A stretch of DNA of 5,824 nt, taken from assembly GCA_030596305.1 (NCBI GenBank), contig JAUVKK010000065.1, forward strand, positions 1 through 5,824, in the 5' to 3' direction. This document shows, piece after piece, positions 1 through 5,794 of the stretch; position 1 is the stretch's first letter; every line of letters begins with the position of its first letter. The stretch is from Helicobacteraceae bacterium. Its GTDB lineage: Bacteria > Campylobacterota > Campylobacteria > Campylobacterales > Sulfurimonadaceae. Both the position numbers and the translations under genes were made by a program. A model generated the notes under the pieces. The model had not been told where the DNA came from. It did no database searches and worked only from the letters and a program-made list of their open reading frames with translations.

Positions 1-37
1 AGCGGAATTGTTCAAGAAGTGTTGGGTGTTTTGCCAT
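1..37 (-). CDS. Possible 5' end of a minus-strand gene leaving the window (partial)
   Basis: An ATG at 37-35 on the minus strand opens 12 codons to the window edge (MAKHPTLLEQFR), with a weak AAGG about 10 nt upstream. The peptide has an ordinary amino-acid composition, but 12 residues cannot identify a family. The opposite strand is also readable here (SGIVQEVLGVLP then TAA at 37-39), which could instead be the tail of a plus-strand gene. I favour the minus reading slightly because it has a start codon and a plausible ribosome site and matches the direction of the operon at 437-4197. Only sequence beyond the edge can settle it. Confidence 0.25.
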   Translation of the reverse strand, partial: MAKHPTLLEQFR

Positions 38-74
38 AAGAGTAAGACCTTGATTTAATTGCCGTATTATAACC

Positions 75-104
75 TATTACGGCACCAACTAAACAGGTCA
101 ATTT
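75..104 (+). repeat. Left terminal inverted repeat
   Basis: This 30-bp arm begins TATTACGGCACCAACTAAAC and matches the reverse complement of 318-347 at 29 of 30 positions. The match fails at position 74 on the outer side and becomes patchy inside 105, so these are the natural limits of the arm. Confidence 0.85.
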
Positions 105-317
105 TAACAGAGTGAGAAGGGGTGGGATTTGAACGAAGAGAGACGAAGACCTAGCCATAGCTAAGTCGAGGCTCTATTTGTTTGAAGATTGCACCTTATC
201 GCTCTGCCCGGAGGGTAAGGGTACTTTTGTCTATACTCAGCGTTAGATAACCTTCAGCGTAGCTACGGCTATGCTAAAGAACATCTGCCTCGATTATAAA
301 CAAAATTACCCTCATTG

Positions 318-347
318 AAATTGACCTGTTTGGTTGGTGCCGTAATA
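318..347 (-). repeat. Right terminal inverted repeat
   Basis: The partner of the 75-104 arm, ending GTTGGTGCCGTAATA on the plus strand. The terminal TA (346-347) mirrors TA at 75-76, which fits a TA target-site duplication but may also be part of the repeat itself. Confidence 0.85.
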
Positions 348-436
348 ACATGTAATGGAGCGTTTTGTTTGAACGGCACATGCGTTCTGAGATGATAAAG
401 CTCTATCCATCAGGATAAAACCTTTACCGAGCGGCT

Positions 437-703
437 CTATTTAGCATTTAGTTTGTCTAATATTTTGTTTCCCTTTTTTATCTGAACCGAGACGATCGCC
501 AGCTCCTCTTTTAACTCTTTGACCGCTTTGAGCGCTTTTTTATCTTTTTTTTCTACTTTTACACTCAGCTCTTTTTCAATCTTTTCTTTTCGAAGATCAA
601 GCTTTTTTAAAAGAGTCTTAATCGATTTTTTCTTTCCCTTTTTCTTGAACTCGTCCAGTCCCAACGACTCTTTTACACTGTTTATAAATTTTGCTACACC
701 CAT
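437..703 (-). CDS. Small lysine-rich, probably coiled-coil protein of unknown function
   Basis: 88 residues, about 31% lysine (27 by count), with no signal peptide or membrane segment. A short amphipathic N-terminus (GVAKFINSVKESLGLDEF) is followed by a very basic stretch at about 19-36 and then by a charged helical region at about 37-86 with heptad-like hydrophobic spacing, so a helical hairpin or coiled coil is likely. I do not recognise the family. It appears to be a true gene: its ATG lies inside the last codons of the upstream Na/Pi transporter gene (10-bp overlap), and a good ribosome site (AAGGA, plus-strand 710-714) sits 6 nt before it. Translation is therefore likely coupled to the transporter. 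A cytoplasmic partner of the transporter or an acidic polyphosphate/nucleic-acid binder would be conceivable given the charge, but that is guesswork. No convincing terminator follows it. Confidence 0.75.
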   Translation of the reverse strand: MGVAKFINSVKESLGLDEFKKKGKKKSIKTLLKKLDLRKEKIEKELSVKVEKKDKKALKAVKELKEELAIVSVQIKKGNKILDKLNAK

Positions 704-2520
704 CCGTTTTCCTTTTTGTCTAAAATTTCATTCATTTCATCATCATTGATCAGCATCTCTTCGTTCAGATTGCTAATATCGCTATTACTATCTATAAAGA
801 TTACTTCTGCCATAGCAACAAGATTTTTACTGATGTTATACGCATATGTGCTGTCATTCATCAGTGATGTTGCCATCTCATTGGTAATCAGATCATGCCT
901 GATCAGACGATCGAGCGTGCCGTTAGCAATAATGTCATGTTTTTTAGTATGAAGTTTAGCTTTTGAAAGTAACAATAAGATTACATCCTCTTCATCTGTT
1001 GTTTCAATAACATTAATACTTCTCAAAAGCTCAGCCAAGTCTCTTCTGATCATATTGTATTGATCTTTAATATGCTCATTTTCACTTGTTGCATATTTAA
1101 CCAGGTTCTTTTGAAGATGCTTAGTCTCTTTTACAGCTTCGACGATGTCTCTGTTGGCAAGTTTTACTTTGTACAACACTTCTATGTTTTCCGGAGACAT
1201 CTGAGACTGGGCTCTCGTAGAAAAATCAAGAATTTCGCCGTATATGCCTTTTATCTTACGTATATAAAAAGCATCTATATCTACTGCACTCGGACTGTAT
1301 GACTCTTTAACAACGTCATCGAGCTCCATTGTCGAGATGATATTGCTTCTTTTCAGATTTAGACCGTGTGTGATGATCTCAAAGGCATTCTCATACAGAT
1401 GCTTTGTCTCTCTTATAAGAGCCGCCATAGCAGTTGATGGGAGTGCTAATGAAGAGTCATTCAGATATATGGCACTGTCAAAACTTTTATCGTCTTTAGA
1501 GTCGCCCTCTTTGAGTGTCGCTTCAAGAAAAACAACAAGTTTATTGATGAACGGAACCATTACAACTACCCCGATGACATTAAAGATCGTATGAAAGACC
1601 GCCAGTTTTAAGGTGTAGTCATCGTTGGCAATACCTACAACACTGCTTATAAAGTCAACTGAGTACATAATCTGCTGCATAAGCACGATCGCGATCAGTC
1701 CTGTCACTGCATTAAAGATAAGATGCGCCCCGGCTAATTGTTTGCCGACTATATTTGAACTCATCGCACCTATAATAGCCGTAATCGTTGTACCGACATT
1801 TGCACCGATGGCAAGGGCTAACGCATTTTCATAAGAGATCTGTCCGACGGAGAGTGCGGTAATGATCAACACCAGGGTGGCATGTGATGACTGCATGACA
1901 ACAGTTGCAAAAATACCGATGCCGGTAAAGATAAAAAGCCCTTTTAAACCTACAACGGCGAAGCTCGCCAGATCGATCGTGTCTTTAAAAGTTTCAAACC
2001 CGTCTTTCATATAGTGGATACCAAGAAACAAAAAGCCCAACCCGGCAAGAATATACCCAATACCTTTGAGTGATTTGGCTTTTTGAAAGATAAGGATCAC
2101 ACCAAAGACAAGCATTGGCATAGCATAAGCAGAGATCTTAACTTTCAGTCCGAAACCGGCAACAAGCCATGCCCCCGTCGTCGTACCGATATTGGCGCCA
2201 AAAACGATCCCTATCCCTTGTGCAAGGCCGATCAGGCCTGCACCCAAGAAAGATATCGTAAGCACTGAGACTAAAGAGCTCGACTGCATCACCGTTGTAG
2301 CGATAATCCCAAACCCGATACTTTTATAAAGCTTATCAGTAGATCTTTGCAAGATCTTTTCTAACGTCCCCCCTGAGAAAGCTTTAAACCCTTCTTCCAG
2401 TGACAACATACCAAACAAAAAGATAGCCACCCCAGCGGCTATCTCTTTAAAATCCGGGCTTATCCAAAACCCATACGCCAAAATGAGTAAAATAGCTGGT
2501 AAAAACGTTTGCTTTAACAC
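694..2520 (-). CDS. Na+/phosphate cotransporter with C-terminal PhoU-like domain
   Basis: 608 residues. The N-terminal part (about 1-335) is a Na/Pi-cotransporter membrane domain made of two inverted repeats. The first has MQSSS at 78-82 and GANIGTTTGA at 108-117; the second has MQSSH at 209-213 and GANVGTTITA at 239-248. These QSS and GANxGTT elements are the substrate/sodium-site hallmarks of the family (NptA, SLC34, E. coli YjbB). Roughly eight or nine hydrophobic segments are visible. The cytoplasmic C-terminal part (about 345-590) is soluble, helical and PhoU-like, as in YjbB-type proteins where it is thought to sense or gate transport. Direction is uncertain: NptA homologues import phosphate, while YjbB has been linked to export. 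The start is GTG at 2520-2518, with AGAGGAG about 10 nt upstream; the nearest ATG upstream is out of frame and stops after four codons. It follows the PiT half-gene by 31 bp and overlaps the next gene by 10 bp. The protein appears full length. Confidence 0.92.
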   Translation of the reverse strand: MLKQTFLPAILLILAYGFWISPDFKEIAAGVAIFLFGMLSLEEGFKAFSGGTLEKILQRSTDKLYKSIGFGIIATTVMQSSSLVSVLTISFLGAGLIGLAQGIGIVFGANIGTTTGAWLVAGFGLKVKISAYAMPMLVFGVILIFQKAKSLKGIGYILAGLGFLFLGIHYMKDGFETFKDTIDLASFAVVGLKGLFIFTGIGIFATVVMQSSHATLVLIITALSVGQISYENALALAIGANVGTTITAIIGAMSSNIVGKQLAGAHLIFNAVTGLIAIVLMQQIMYSVDFISSVVGIANDDYTLKLAVFHTIFNVIGVVVMVPFINKLVVFLEATLKEGDSKDDKSFDSAIYLNDSSLALPSTAMAALIRETKHLYENAFEIITHGLNLKRSNIISTMELDDVVKESYSPSAVDIDAFYIRKIKGIYGEILDFSTRAQSQMSPENIEVLYKVKLANRDIVEAVKETKHLQKNLVKYATSENEHIKDQYNMIRRDLAELLRSINVIETTDEEDVILLLLSKAKLHTKKHDIIANGTLDRLIRHDLITNEMATSLMNDSTYAYNISKNLVAMAEVIFIDSNSDISNLNEEMLINDDEMNEILDKKENGWV

Positions 2521-2534
2521 GGAGTCATCACTCC
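2521..2534 (-). promoter_or_regulatory. Small hairpin covering the ribosome site of the Na/Pi transporter gene
   Basis: On the minus strand GGAGT-GATG-ACTCC forms a perfect 5-bp stem with a 4-nt loop, and its 5' arm is the Shine-Dalgarno core of the GTG-started gene. Closed, it would hide the ribosome site. Ribosomes finishing the gene 31 nt upstream could open it, so translational coupling is a plausible reading. The stem is short and could be chance. Confidence 0.35.
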
Positions 2535-2551
2535 TCTCTTAAGCACTGTTA

Positions 2552-3280
2552 TCAAAGTACGATCCCTCTGATCATAAAAAATATTGCCGCCGACAACACC
2601 GCAGCTGCTGGAACGGTTATAATCCAGGCAGCAATGATCTTCTTTACCGCATCTCTTTTGACATACTTAACTTTTTCGGCACTTTTCAACTGCTTTTTAG
2701 CTTCTTTGATCGTGTTCTCTTCCTCGTCGATCATTTTATAAAGGTCTACGATCCTTTCATAGTCCTCTTTATGCTTATCATCTTTTTTCTCTAGTGTTTT
2801 TAACTCACTATTAAGTGCTTTAAGATGTTTTTTCTCATCACTGATCAACTCTTTGTCATTCGCTATTTCATCTTTTACAGAGGTGGTTTCAAGAAATTCT
2901 CTTAAAAAACCGACACCAAAGATACCGCCCACAGCGATATGTGTAGAACTGACGGGAAGCCCAAGTTGAGAAGCAATGATGACGGTTATTGACGCTGCCA
3001 TAGCTACAGAAAATGCTCGTATCTGGTCAAGTTCGGTTATCTCACTGCCCACTGTTCTAATAAGCTTTGGTCCATAAAGCGCAAGACCCATAGCAATACC
3101 GATGGCACCGACACCCATTACCCAAAGTGGAATACCCGCTTTGGCCGAAATGCCGCCGGTCATAACCGCATCATTAATCGCAGCTAACGGTCCGATAGCA
3201 TTGGCGACGTCATTGGCACCGTGTGCAAAGCTTAAAAGTGCCGCTGCAAAGATAAGTGGTACCGTAAAAAGCGTATTCAC
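2552..3280 (-). CDS. PiT/Pho4 inorganic phosphate transporter, C-terminal half
   Basis: 242 residues, corresponding to the second of the two repeats of a PiT permease (Pho4 family, low-affinity H+ or Na+ phosphate symport at the inner membrane). Signature HGANDVANAIGP lies at 20-31 and PVSSTH at 109-114, with membrane helices around them and a final pair near 210-240. Between them is a long charged insertion (about 131-207, glutamate/lysine-rich, predicted coiled coil), likely a cytoplasmic loop. A normal bacterial PiT carries both repeats on one chain of roughly 500 residues, so this is half a protein. The annotated start is GTG at 3280-3278, overlapping the stop of the preceding half as GTGA; no good Shine-Dalgarno precedes it. 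In this frame the reading continues open upstream as AATIENSRAG before VNTLF, back to a TAA at 3331-3329, so the true N-terminus may come from a -1 frameshift in the preceding ORF. Confidence 0.9.
   Translation of the reverse strand: MNTLFTVPLIFAAALLSFAHGANDVANAIGPLAAINDAVMTGGISAKAGIPLWVMGVGAIGIAMGLALYGPKLIRTVGSEITELDQIRAFSVAMAASITVIIASQLGLPVSSTHIAVGGIFGVGFLREFLETTSVKDEIANDKELISDEKKHLKALNSELKTLEKKDDKHKEDYERIVDLYKMIDEEENTIKEAKKQLKSAEKVKYVKRDAVKKIIAAWIITVPAAAVLSAAIFFMIRGIVL
2660..2890 (-). other. Coiled-coil loop inserted in the PiT C-terminal half
   Basis: Residues about 131-207 of the second PiT half are dominated by Glu, Lys and Asp with regularly spaced Leu/Ile, unlike the hydrophobic sequence on both sides. 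It replaces the short loop expected between the PVSSTH helix hairpin and the last helices. I recall similar long charged loops in this PiT subgroup, so it is probably normal for the subgroup. A docking or dimerisation role is inferred. Confidence 0.6.
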
Positions 3281-3328
3281 CCCGGCTCGGCTATTTTCAA
3301 TAGTTGCTGCTTTTTTGCAACCGTTTTT
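3277..3328 (-). promoter_or_regulatory. Candidate -1 ribosomal frameshift region joining the two PiT halves
   Basis: The two frames are both open across these 52 nt. The upstream frame reads GCA AAA AAG, so its bases 3316-3310 form the heptamer A AAA AAG in the correct X-XXY-YYZ phase. After slipping one base back, reading continues AAA AAA GCA GCA ACT ATT into the frame of the second half. Six nt after the heptamer comes CTATT-GAA-AATAG (3303-3291), a 5-bp stem suited in position, though weak, to stimulate slipping. An A7 run at 3330-3324 lies just upstream and could instead promote transcriptional slippage. No Shine-Dalgarno-like stimulator is evident upstream. Fusion would yield 296 + 10 + 242 = 548 residues. 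Confidence 0.5.
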
Positions 3329-4197
3329 TTAAGGATCACATAAACGATGGCAGCAACAATAAGTCCGAAAATTGCAGCAACTATAAAAGAGGGTTTTTTG
3401 GTGTCCGGCAAAAACATCAACACATCAACAATCGATGGCCAGATCTTTTTTAGACCTTTTAAAGTCAAGTAGGTCACAAAAGCCCAAGACATTATGGCGA
3501 CAAAGACAGGTACCCACTTTGTCGCCGATGCCACTTTGTCCTTTTTAAATACTATCGTCTTTTTGATGGAAAACATGAACAGTGCGGCAATGATACCCCC
3601 AAGAACCGGTGAAATTACCCATGAAGCCGCAATTTTACCCATGGTTCCCCATGCAACAATACTAAAGCCGGCTGCAGCGATACCTGCACCCATAACACCA
3701 CCGACAATTGAGTGTGTTGTTGAAACAGGCGCTTTTATCATCGTAGCAAAATTCAACCATAAAGCGGCAGCCAGAAGTGCCGACATCATGGCCCATATAA
3801 AGGGATCGACATTACCGCCAAATGCTCCAATATCAATGATGCCTTTTTTAATAGTTTTGACAACATCTCCACCGGCTATTAAGGCGCCGCTCGCTTCAAA
3901 TATGGCTGCAATAACAATAGCACCGCCCATCGTAAGCGCTTTTGAACCCACGGCCGGACCAACATTGTTTGCAACATCATTTGCGCCGATGTTCATCGCC
4001 ATGTAGGCACCAAAGAGTGCGGCTATCGCTAAAAACACATTATTTGGCAACCCTCCTGTACTCATAAAACTATATGTCAGAACTGCTACCATGAAAAATA
4101 GCGCAAAACCAAGCCTTATAAAGTCAAGCCCACTCTCTTTAATGGCCACCTTTTCCATCTTCTTTACTGTTTGAATCTCCACTTTCACCTCACTCAT
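3277..4197 (-). CDS. PiT/Pho4 inorganic phosphate transporter, N-terminal half
   Basis: 306 residues from the preferred ATG. This is the first repeat of a PiT permease: GANDVANNVGP at about 71-81, PVSTTH at 157-162, several membrane helices, and a C-terminal helix pair ending in a basic tail (ILKKTVAKKQQLLKIAEPG). The second repeat, needed in ordinary PiT proteins, is in the next ORF in the -1 frame. The ORF is open to an ATG at 4308, but the extra 37 residues (MAKIFTTNKNHF...) do not resemble a PiT N-terminus and overlie a probable promoter; I therefore prefer MSEVKVEI at 4197. Neither start has a clear Shine-Dalgarno, so the choice is uncertain. This is the first gene of the operon. Its last codons contain the A AAA AAG heptamer (3316-3310), where a -1 slip gives a 548-residue full-length transporter. 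Whether the short product alone is stable or useful is unknown. Confidence 0.85.
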   Translation of the reverse strand: MSEVKVEIQTVKKMEKVAIKESGLDFIRLGFALFFMVAVLTYSFMSTGGLPNNVFLAIAALFGAYMAMNIGANDVANNVGPAVGSKALTMGGAIVIAAIFEASGALIAGGDVVKTIKKGIIDIGAFGGNVDPFIWAMMSALLAAALWLNFATMIKAPVSTTHSIVGGVMGAGIAAAGFSIVAWGTMGKIAASWVISPVLGGIIAALFMFSIKKTIVFKKDKVASATKWVPVFVAIMSWAFVTYLTLKGLKKIWPSIVDVLMFLPDTKKPSFIVAAIFGLIVAAIVYVILKKTVAKKQQLLKIAEPG

Positions 4198-4319
4198 ATT
4201 TAAAAGCTGTATAAATAACTTCTTTATTAAGTATATGCCTAATGGACTTGTAATATATTGAATTTGTTCTAAAAAATGATTTTTATTTGTAGTAAAAATT
4301 TTAGCCATAAAAGTTACAG

Positions 4320-4347
4320 GTTATATACTCATAAACTACCCTGTTTT
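4320..4347 (-). promoter_or_regulatory. Candidate promoter of the phosphate-transport operon
   Basis: On the minus strand TATAAC (4325-4320) lies 16 nt after AAAACA (4347-4342), a weak sigma70-like arrangement. Transcription would start near 4313, giving a leader of about 115 nt before the preferred PiT start at 4197. The -35 match is poor. No clear PhoB-type repeat pair overlaps it. Confidence 0.3.
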
Positions 4348-4383
4348 AAGAGACCTACACACTTTTCAACTCCACAATACCTA

Positions 4384-4405
4384 CACAATGAACTGTTACA
4401 TTGTG
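4384..4405. promoter_or_regulatory. Operator-like inverted repeat between divergent genes
   Basis: CACAATG (4384-4390) and CATTGTG (4399-4405) form a perfect 7-bp inverted repeat with an 8-nt spacer. Overlapping it is TGTTACA-T-TGTGACA (4394-4408), a pair of similar 7-mers that is itself roughly palindromic. In addition ACCTACACA occurs twice, at 4353-4361 and 4379-4387. The cluster lies between the divergent operon and the glycine-zipper gene, where a transcription factor could act on either. The regulator is unknown. Confidence 0.35.
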
Positions 4406-4460
4406 ACATGCTAATTAAGAGGTATCTCACAAAAACAGAGATGTCCCAAAGGAGCTCAGC

Positions 4461-4982
4461 ATGAAAAAATTACTTCTTGCAGTCATACTGTTTCTAAGCA
4501 CCTCAGTCATGGCCAACAACAGCCATAATAACAACCATTATGCTAAAGTCCATTATCAAAATAACCATCATAACAGACAAAAGCACCACTTTGTAAAGGT
4601 CTCGCACAGTCGACCGATGTATGAGAATGTCGTCACCTACAGAGAATGCCGTTCACACCATAGTGATCATCGTACAGATAGACACAACGGTGCTATTGTC
4701 GGAGGTGTTATCGGCGGGCTTATAGGTAACCGTGTCGCCTCGAACCACAAACCGTTGCACACCGTCGGAGGAGCTGTTACAGGCGCTATTATCGGATCGC
4801 AGCTAACCAGACATCAACATCGTCCTTCAAAACGCTGTAAACATGTTGAAAAGCGCTTGACCGGTTACAAAAATATCGCTTATTGGCACGGTAAAAAGAT
4901 CGTACGCATCAGTGACAGACCGCTTCGCAAGATTCGAATCGATAAAAAACGTCACGATCGCGGTTATGCAAAACGGTATTAA
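4461..4982 (+). CDS. Secreted histidine-rich glycine-zipper 2TM-domain protein
   Basis: 173 residues. A clear Sec signal peptide (MKKLLLAVILFLSTSVMA, probable cleavage after A18; no lipobox cysteine) is followed by a His/Asn-rich stretch at about 19-76. Residues about 77-113 are a glycine zipper (GAIVGGVIGGLIGNRV ... GGAVTGAIIGSQL), two GxxxG-type helices as in the Rick_17kDa/Gly-zipper_2TM families. The C-terminal part is very basic (KRLTGYKNIAYWHGKK...). Cysteines C63 and C126 flank the zipper and are the only two, so they may pair in the periplasm. The start is firm: AAAGGAG at 4448-4454 is 6 nt before the ATG. Family members are envelope proteins, mostly uncharacterised; the exact role is unknown. 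The His-rich segment could bind metal ions (inference). It lies divergently from the phosphate operon. Confidence 0.88.
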   Translation: MKKLLLAVILFLSTSVMANNSHNNNHYAKVHYQNNHHNRQKHHFVKVSHSRPMYENVVTYRECRSHHSDHRTDRHNGAIVGGVIGGLIGNRVASNHKPLHTVGGAVTGAIIGSQLTRHQHRPSKRCKHVEKRLTGYKNIAYWHGKKIVRISDRPLRKIRIDKKRHDRGYAKRY

Positions 4983-5014
4983 ACGCTGTTTTAATATTTT
5001 GATACTATGTCAAA

Positions 5015-5794
5015 ATGAATACACAAGAGATAATTAATGATTTTTTTGTAGCAGCTTACGAGACTGGTGCAGAGAGAACACCTGTACCGACATGGGCAAG
5101 TCAAAAAGAGAACCCATTAGCCCTGCTTAAACCTCACGACAAGACTCTTCAAAGAGTCGAAGTCAAAAGTGTACCGGGGGCCTTCCAACTTCTAAATCTT
5201 CTGTCAAAAGAGGAGTGTACAGCTTTAATAAAAGCTACAGAAGCGCTGGGTTACACCCAAGATGCTTCAGTCTCACTTCCTCGCAACGTACGTCACAACG
5301 AGAACCTTGTCTGGGTAGTGGACGAGACGACCCATGACATCATCTGGAGTCGTTGCAAAACCTTTATGCAAGATTACAAAGATCTCTTCAACGGTAAAAA
5401 GCCCTTGGCTCTGAACAGACGTTTTCGTTTCTACAAATACAGCGAAGGTGACTTTTTCAAACCGCACACGGACGGCGCATGGCCGGGGAGTAGTGTCATC
5501 AGAAAAAAACTAGTACAAAATGCCTATCCTGACAGATACTCTCAGATGACCTTTTTAATTCTACTGAGTGACGAGTTTACGGGTGGAGAGACAGCATTTT
5601 ATGTGGACAAAAACAACGCTTCAAAGCCCGCCAAACGAACAGAGGATGTAAAGATCGTTGAAGTAAAGACACCTGTGGGTGGTGTACTCTGTTTTCCACA
5701 CGGTACACACCCGATGCACTGTCTTCATGGATCAAGAGAGATACTTTCAGGGGTAAAATACATTATCCGTACCGATGTACTGTTTGAGATATAG
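5015..5794 (+). CDS. Prolyl 4-hydroxylase-like Fe(II)/2-oxoglutarate dioxygenase
   Basis: 259 residues, soluble, no signal peptide. The double-stranded beta-helix core is seen from about residue 130: RFRFYKYSEGDFFKPHTDG gives the H-x-D iron ligands H151 and D153, GGETAFY is the usual mid-core strand, and CLHGSREILSGVKYIIRTDVLF supplies the distal iron ligand H237 and the basic 2-oxoglutarate-binding residue K248 (R252 as alternative). All catalytic positions are therefore present. Such enzymes couple 2-oxoglutarate decarboxylation to hydroxylation, in the P4H group often of proline in a protein; the substrate here cannot be told. The ATG at 5015 has no clear Shine-Dalgarno; a three-codon ORF (ATG at 5007) ends in an ATGA overlap with it. 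A GATACT at 5001-5006 could be a -10 element for a near-leaderless transcript. It follows the glycine-zipper gene by 32 bp, so co-transcription is also possible. Confidence 0.9.
   Translation: MNTQEIINDFFVAAYETGAERTPVPTWASQKENPLALLKPHDKTLQRVEVKSVPGAFQLLNLLSKEECTALIKATEALGYTQDASVSLPRNVRHNENLVWVVDETTHDIIWSRCKTFMQDYKDLFNGKKPLALNRRFRFYKYSEGDFFKPHTDGAWPGSSVIRKKLVQNAYPDRYSQMTFLILLSDEFTGGETAFYVDKNNASKPAKRTEDVKIVEVKTPVGGVLCFPHGTHPMHCLHGSREILSGVKYIIRTDVLFEI

Larger units (their letters stand above)
75..347. mobile_element. Fold-back / MITE-like element with 30-bp terminal inverted repeats
   Basis: The two ends, 75-104 and 318-347, are inverted copies of each other over 30 bp with one mismatch (T90 against G332, which would be a G-U pair in RNA). 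The inverted repeat stops abruptly outside these points. Its outermost bases are TA on both sides, so the element can be read as TTACGGCACC...GGTGCCGTAA (77-345) flanked by a duplicated TA, as made by IS630/Tc1-mariner transposases. The interior is also partly palindromic: TCGAGGC (166-172) faces GCCTCGA (287-293), two 8-bp hairpins with 4-nt loops lie at 148-167 and 256-275, and CCTTA (194-198) faces TAAGG (216-220) near the centre. I see no ORF of useful length, so it would have to be mobilised in trans. The family is inferred. A long structured RNA is the alternative reading. Confidence 0.6.

Noticed and set aside
105..225. tRNA-like pieces on the minus strand: a D-arm-like GGGCAGAGC, an anticodon-like loop GTGCAAT, and a T-loop-like GTTCAAATCC.
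   Set aside because: The acceptor strands do not pair, the T-stem 5' side is missing, the anticodon stem has only three pairs and the gap to the T-loop is far too long. At most it is a degenerate tRNA-derived piece inside the fold-back element.
404..417. Hairpin TATCC-ATCA-GGATA after the operon as a terminator.
   Set aside because: The stem is only 5 bp and there is no T-run following it on the minus strand, so I cannot call a Rho-independent terminator.
3324..3330. The A7 run as a tandem-slippage ribosomal frameshift site.
   Set aside because: In the upstream frame it reads CTT AAA AAA ACG, so a -1 slip would put the first lysyl-tRNA on TAA. It does not fit the X-XXY-YYZ pattern, though transcriptional slippage there remains possible.
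3494..4006. A 170-codon plus-strand open frame, and smaller ones at 519-749, 1060-1302, 1337-1594, 1625-1834 and 3102-3332.
   Set aside because: They lie antisense to clearly conserved transporter genes, and their composition is what reverse reading of hydrophobic codons gives. No ribosome sites or recognisable domains were seen.
4198..4308. Extension of the first PiT half to the upstream ATG at 4308.
   Set aside because: The added 37 residues look unlike a PiT N-terminus, the start has no Shine-Dalgarno and it lies almost on the probable -10 element. It cannot be fully excluded.
5273..5467. 64-codon minus-strand frame within the oxygenase gene.
   Set aside because: It is a shadow of the conserved oxygenase coding sequence, with no ribosome site or recognisable motif.
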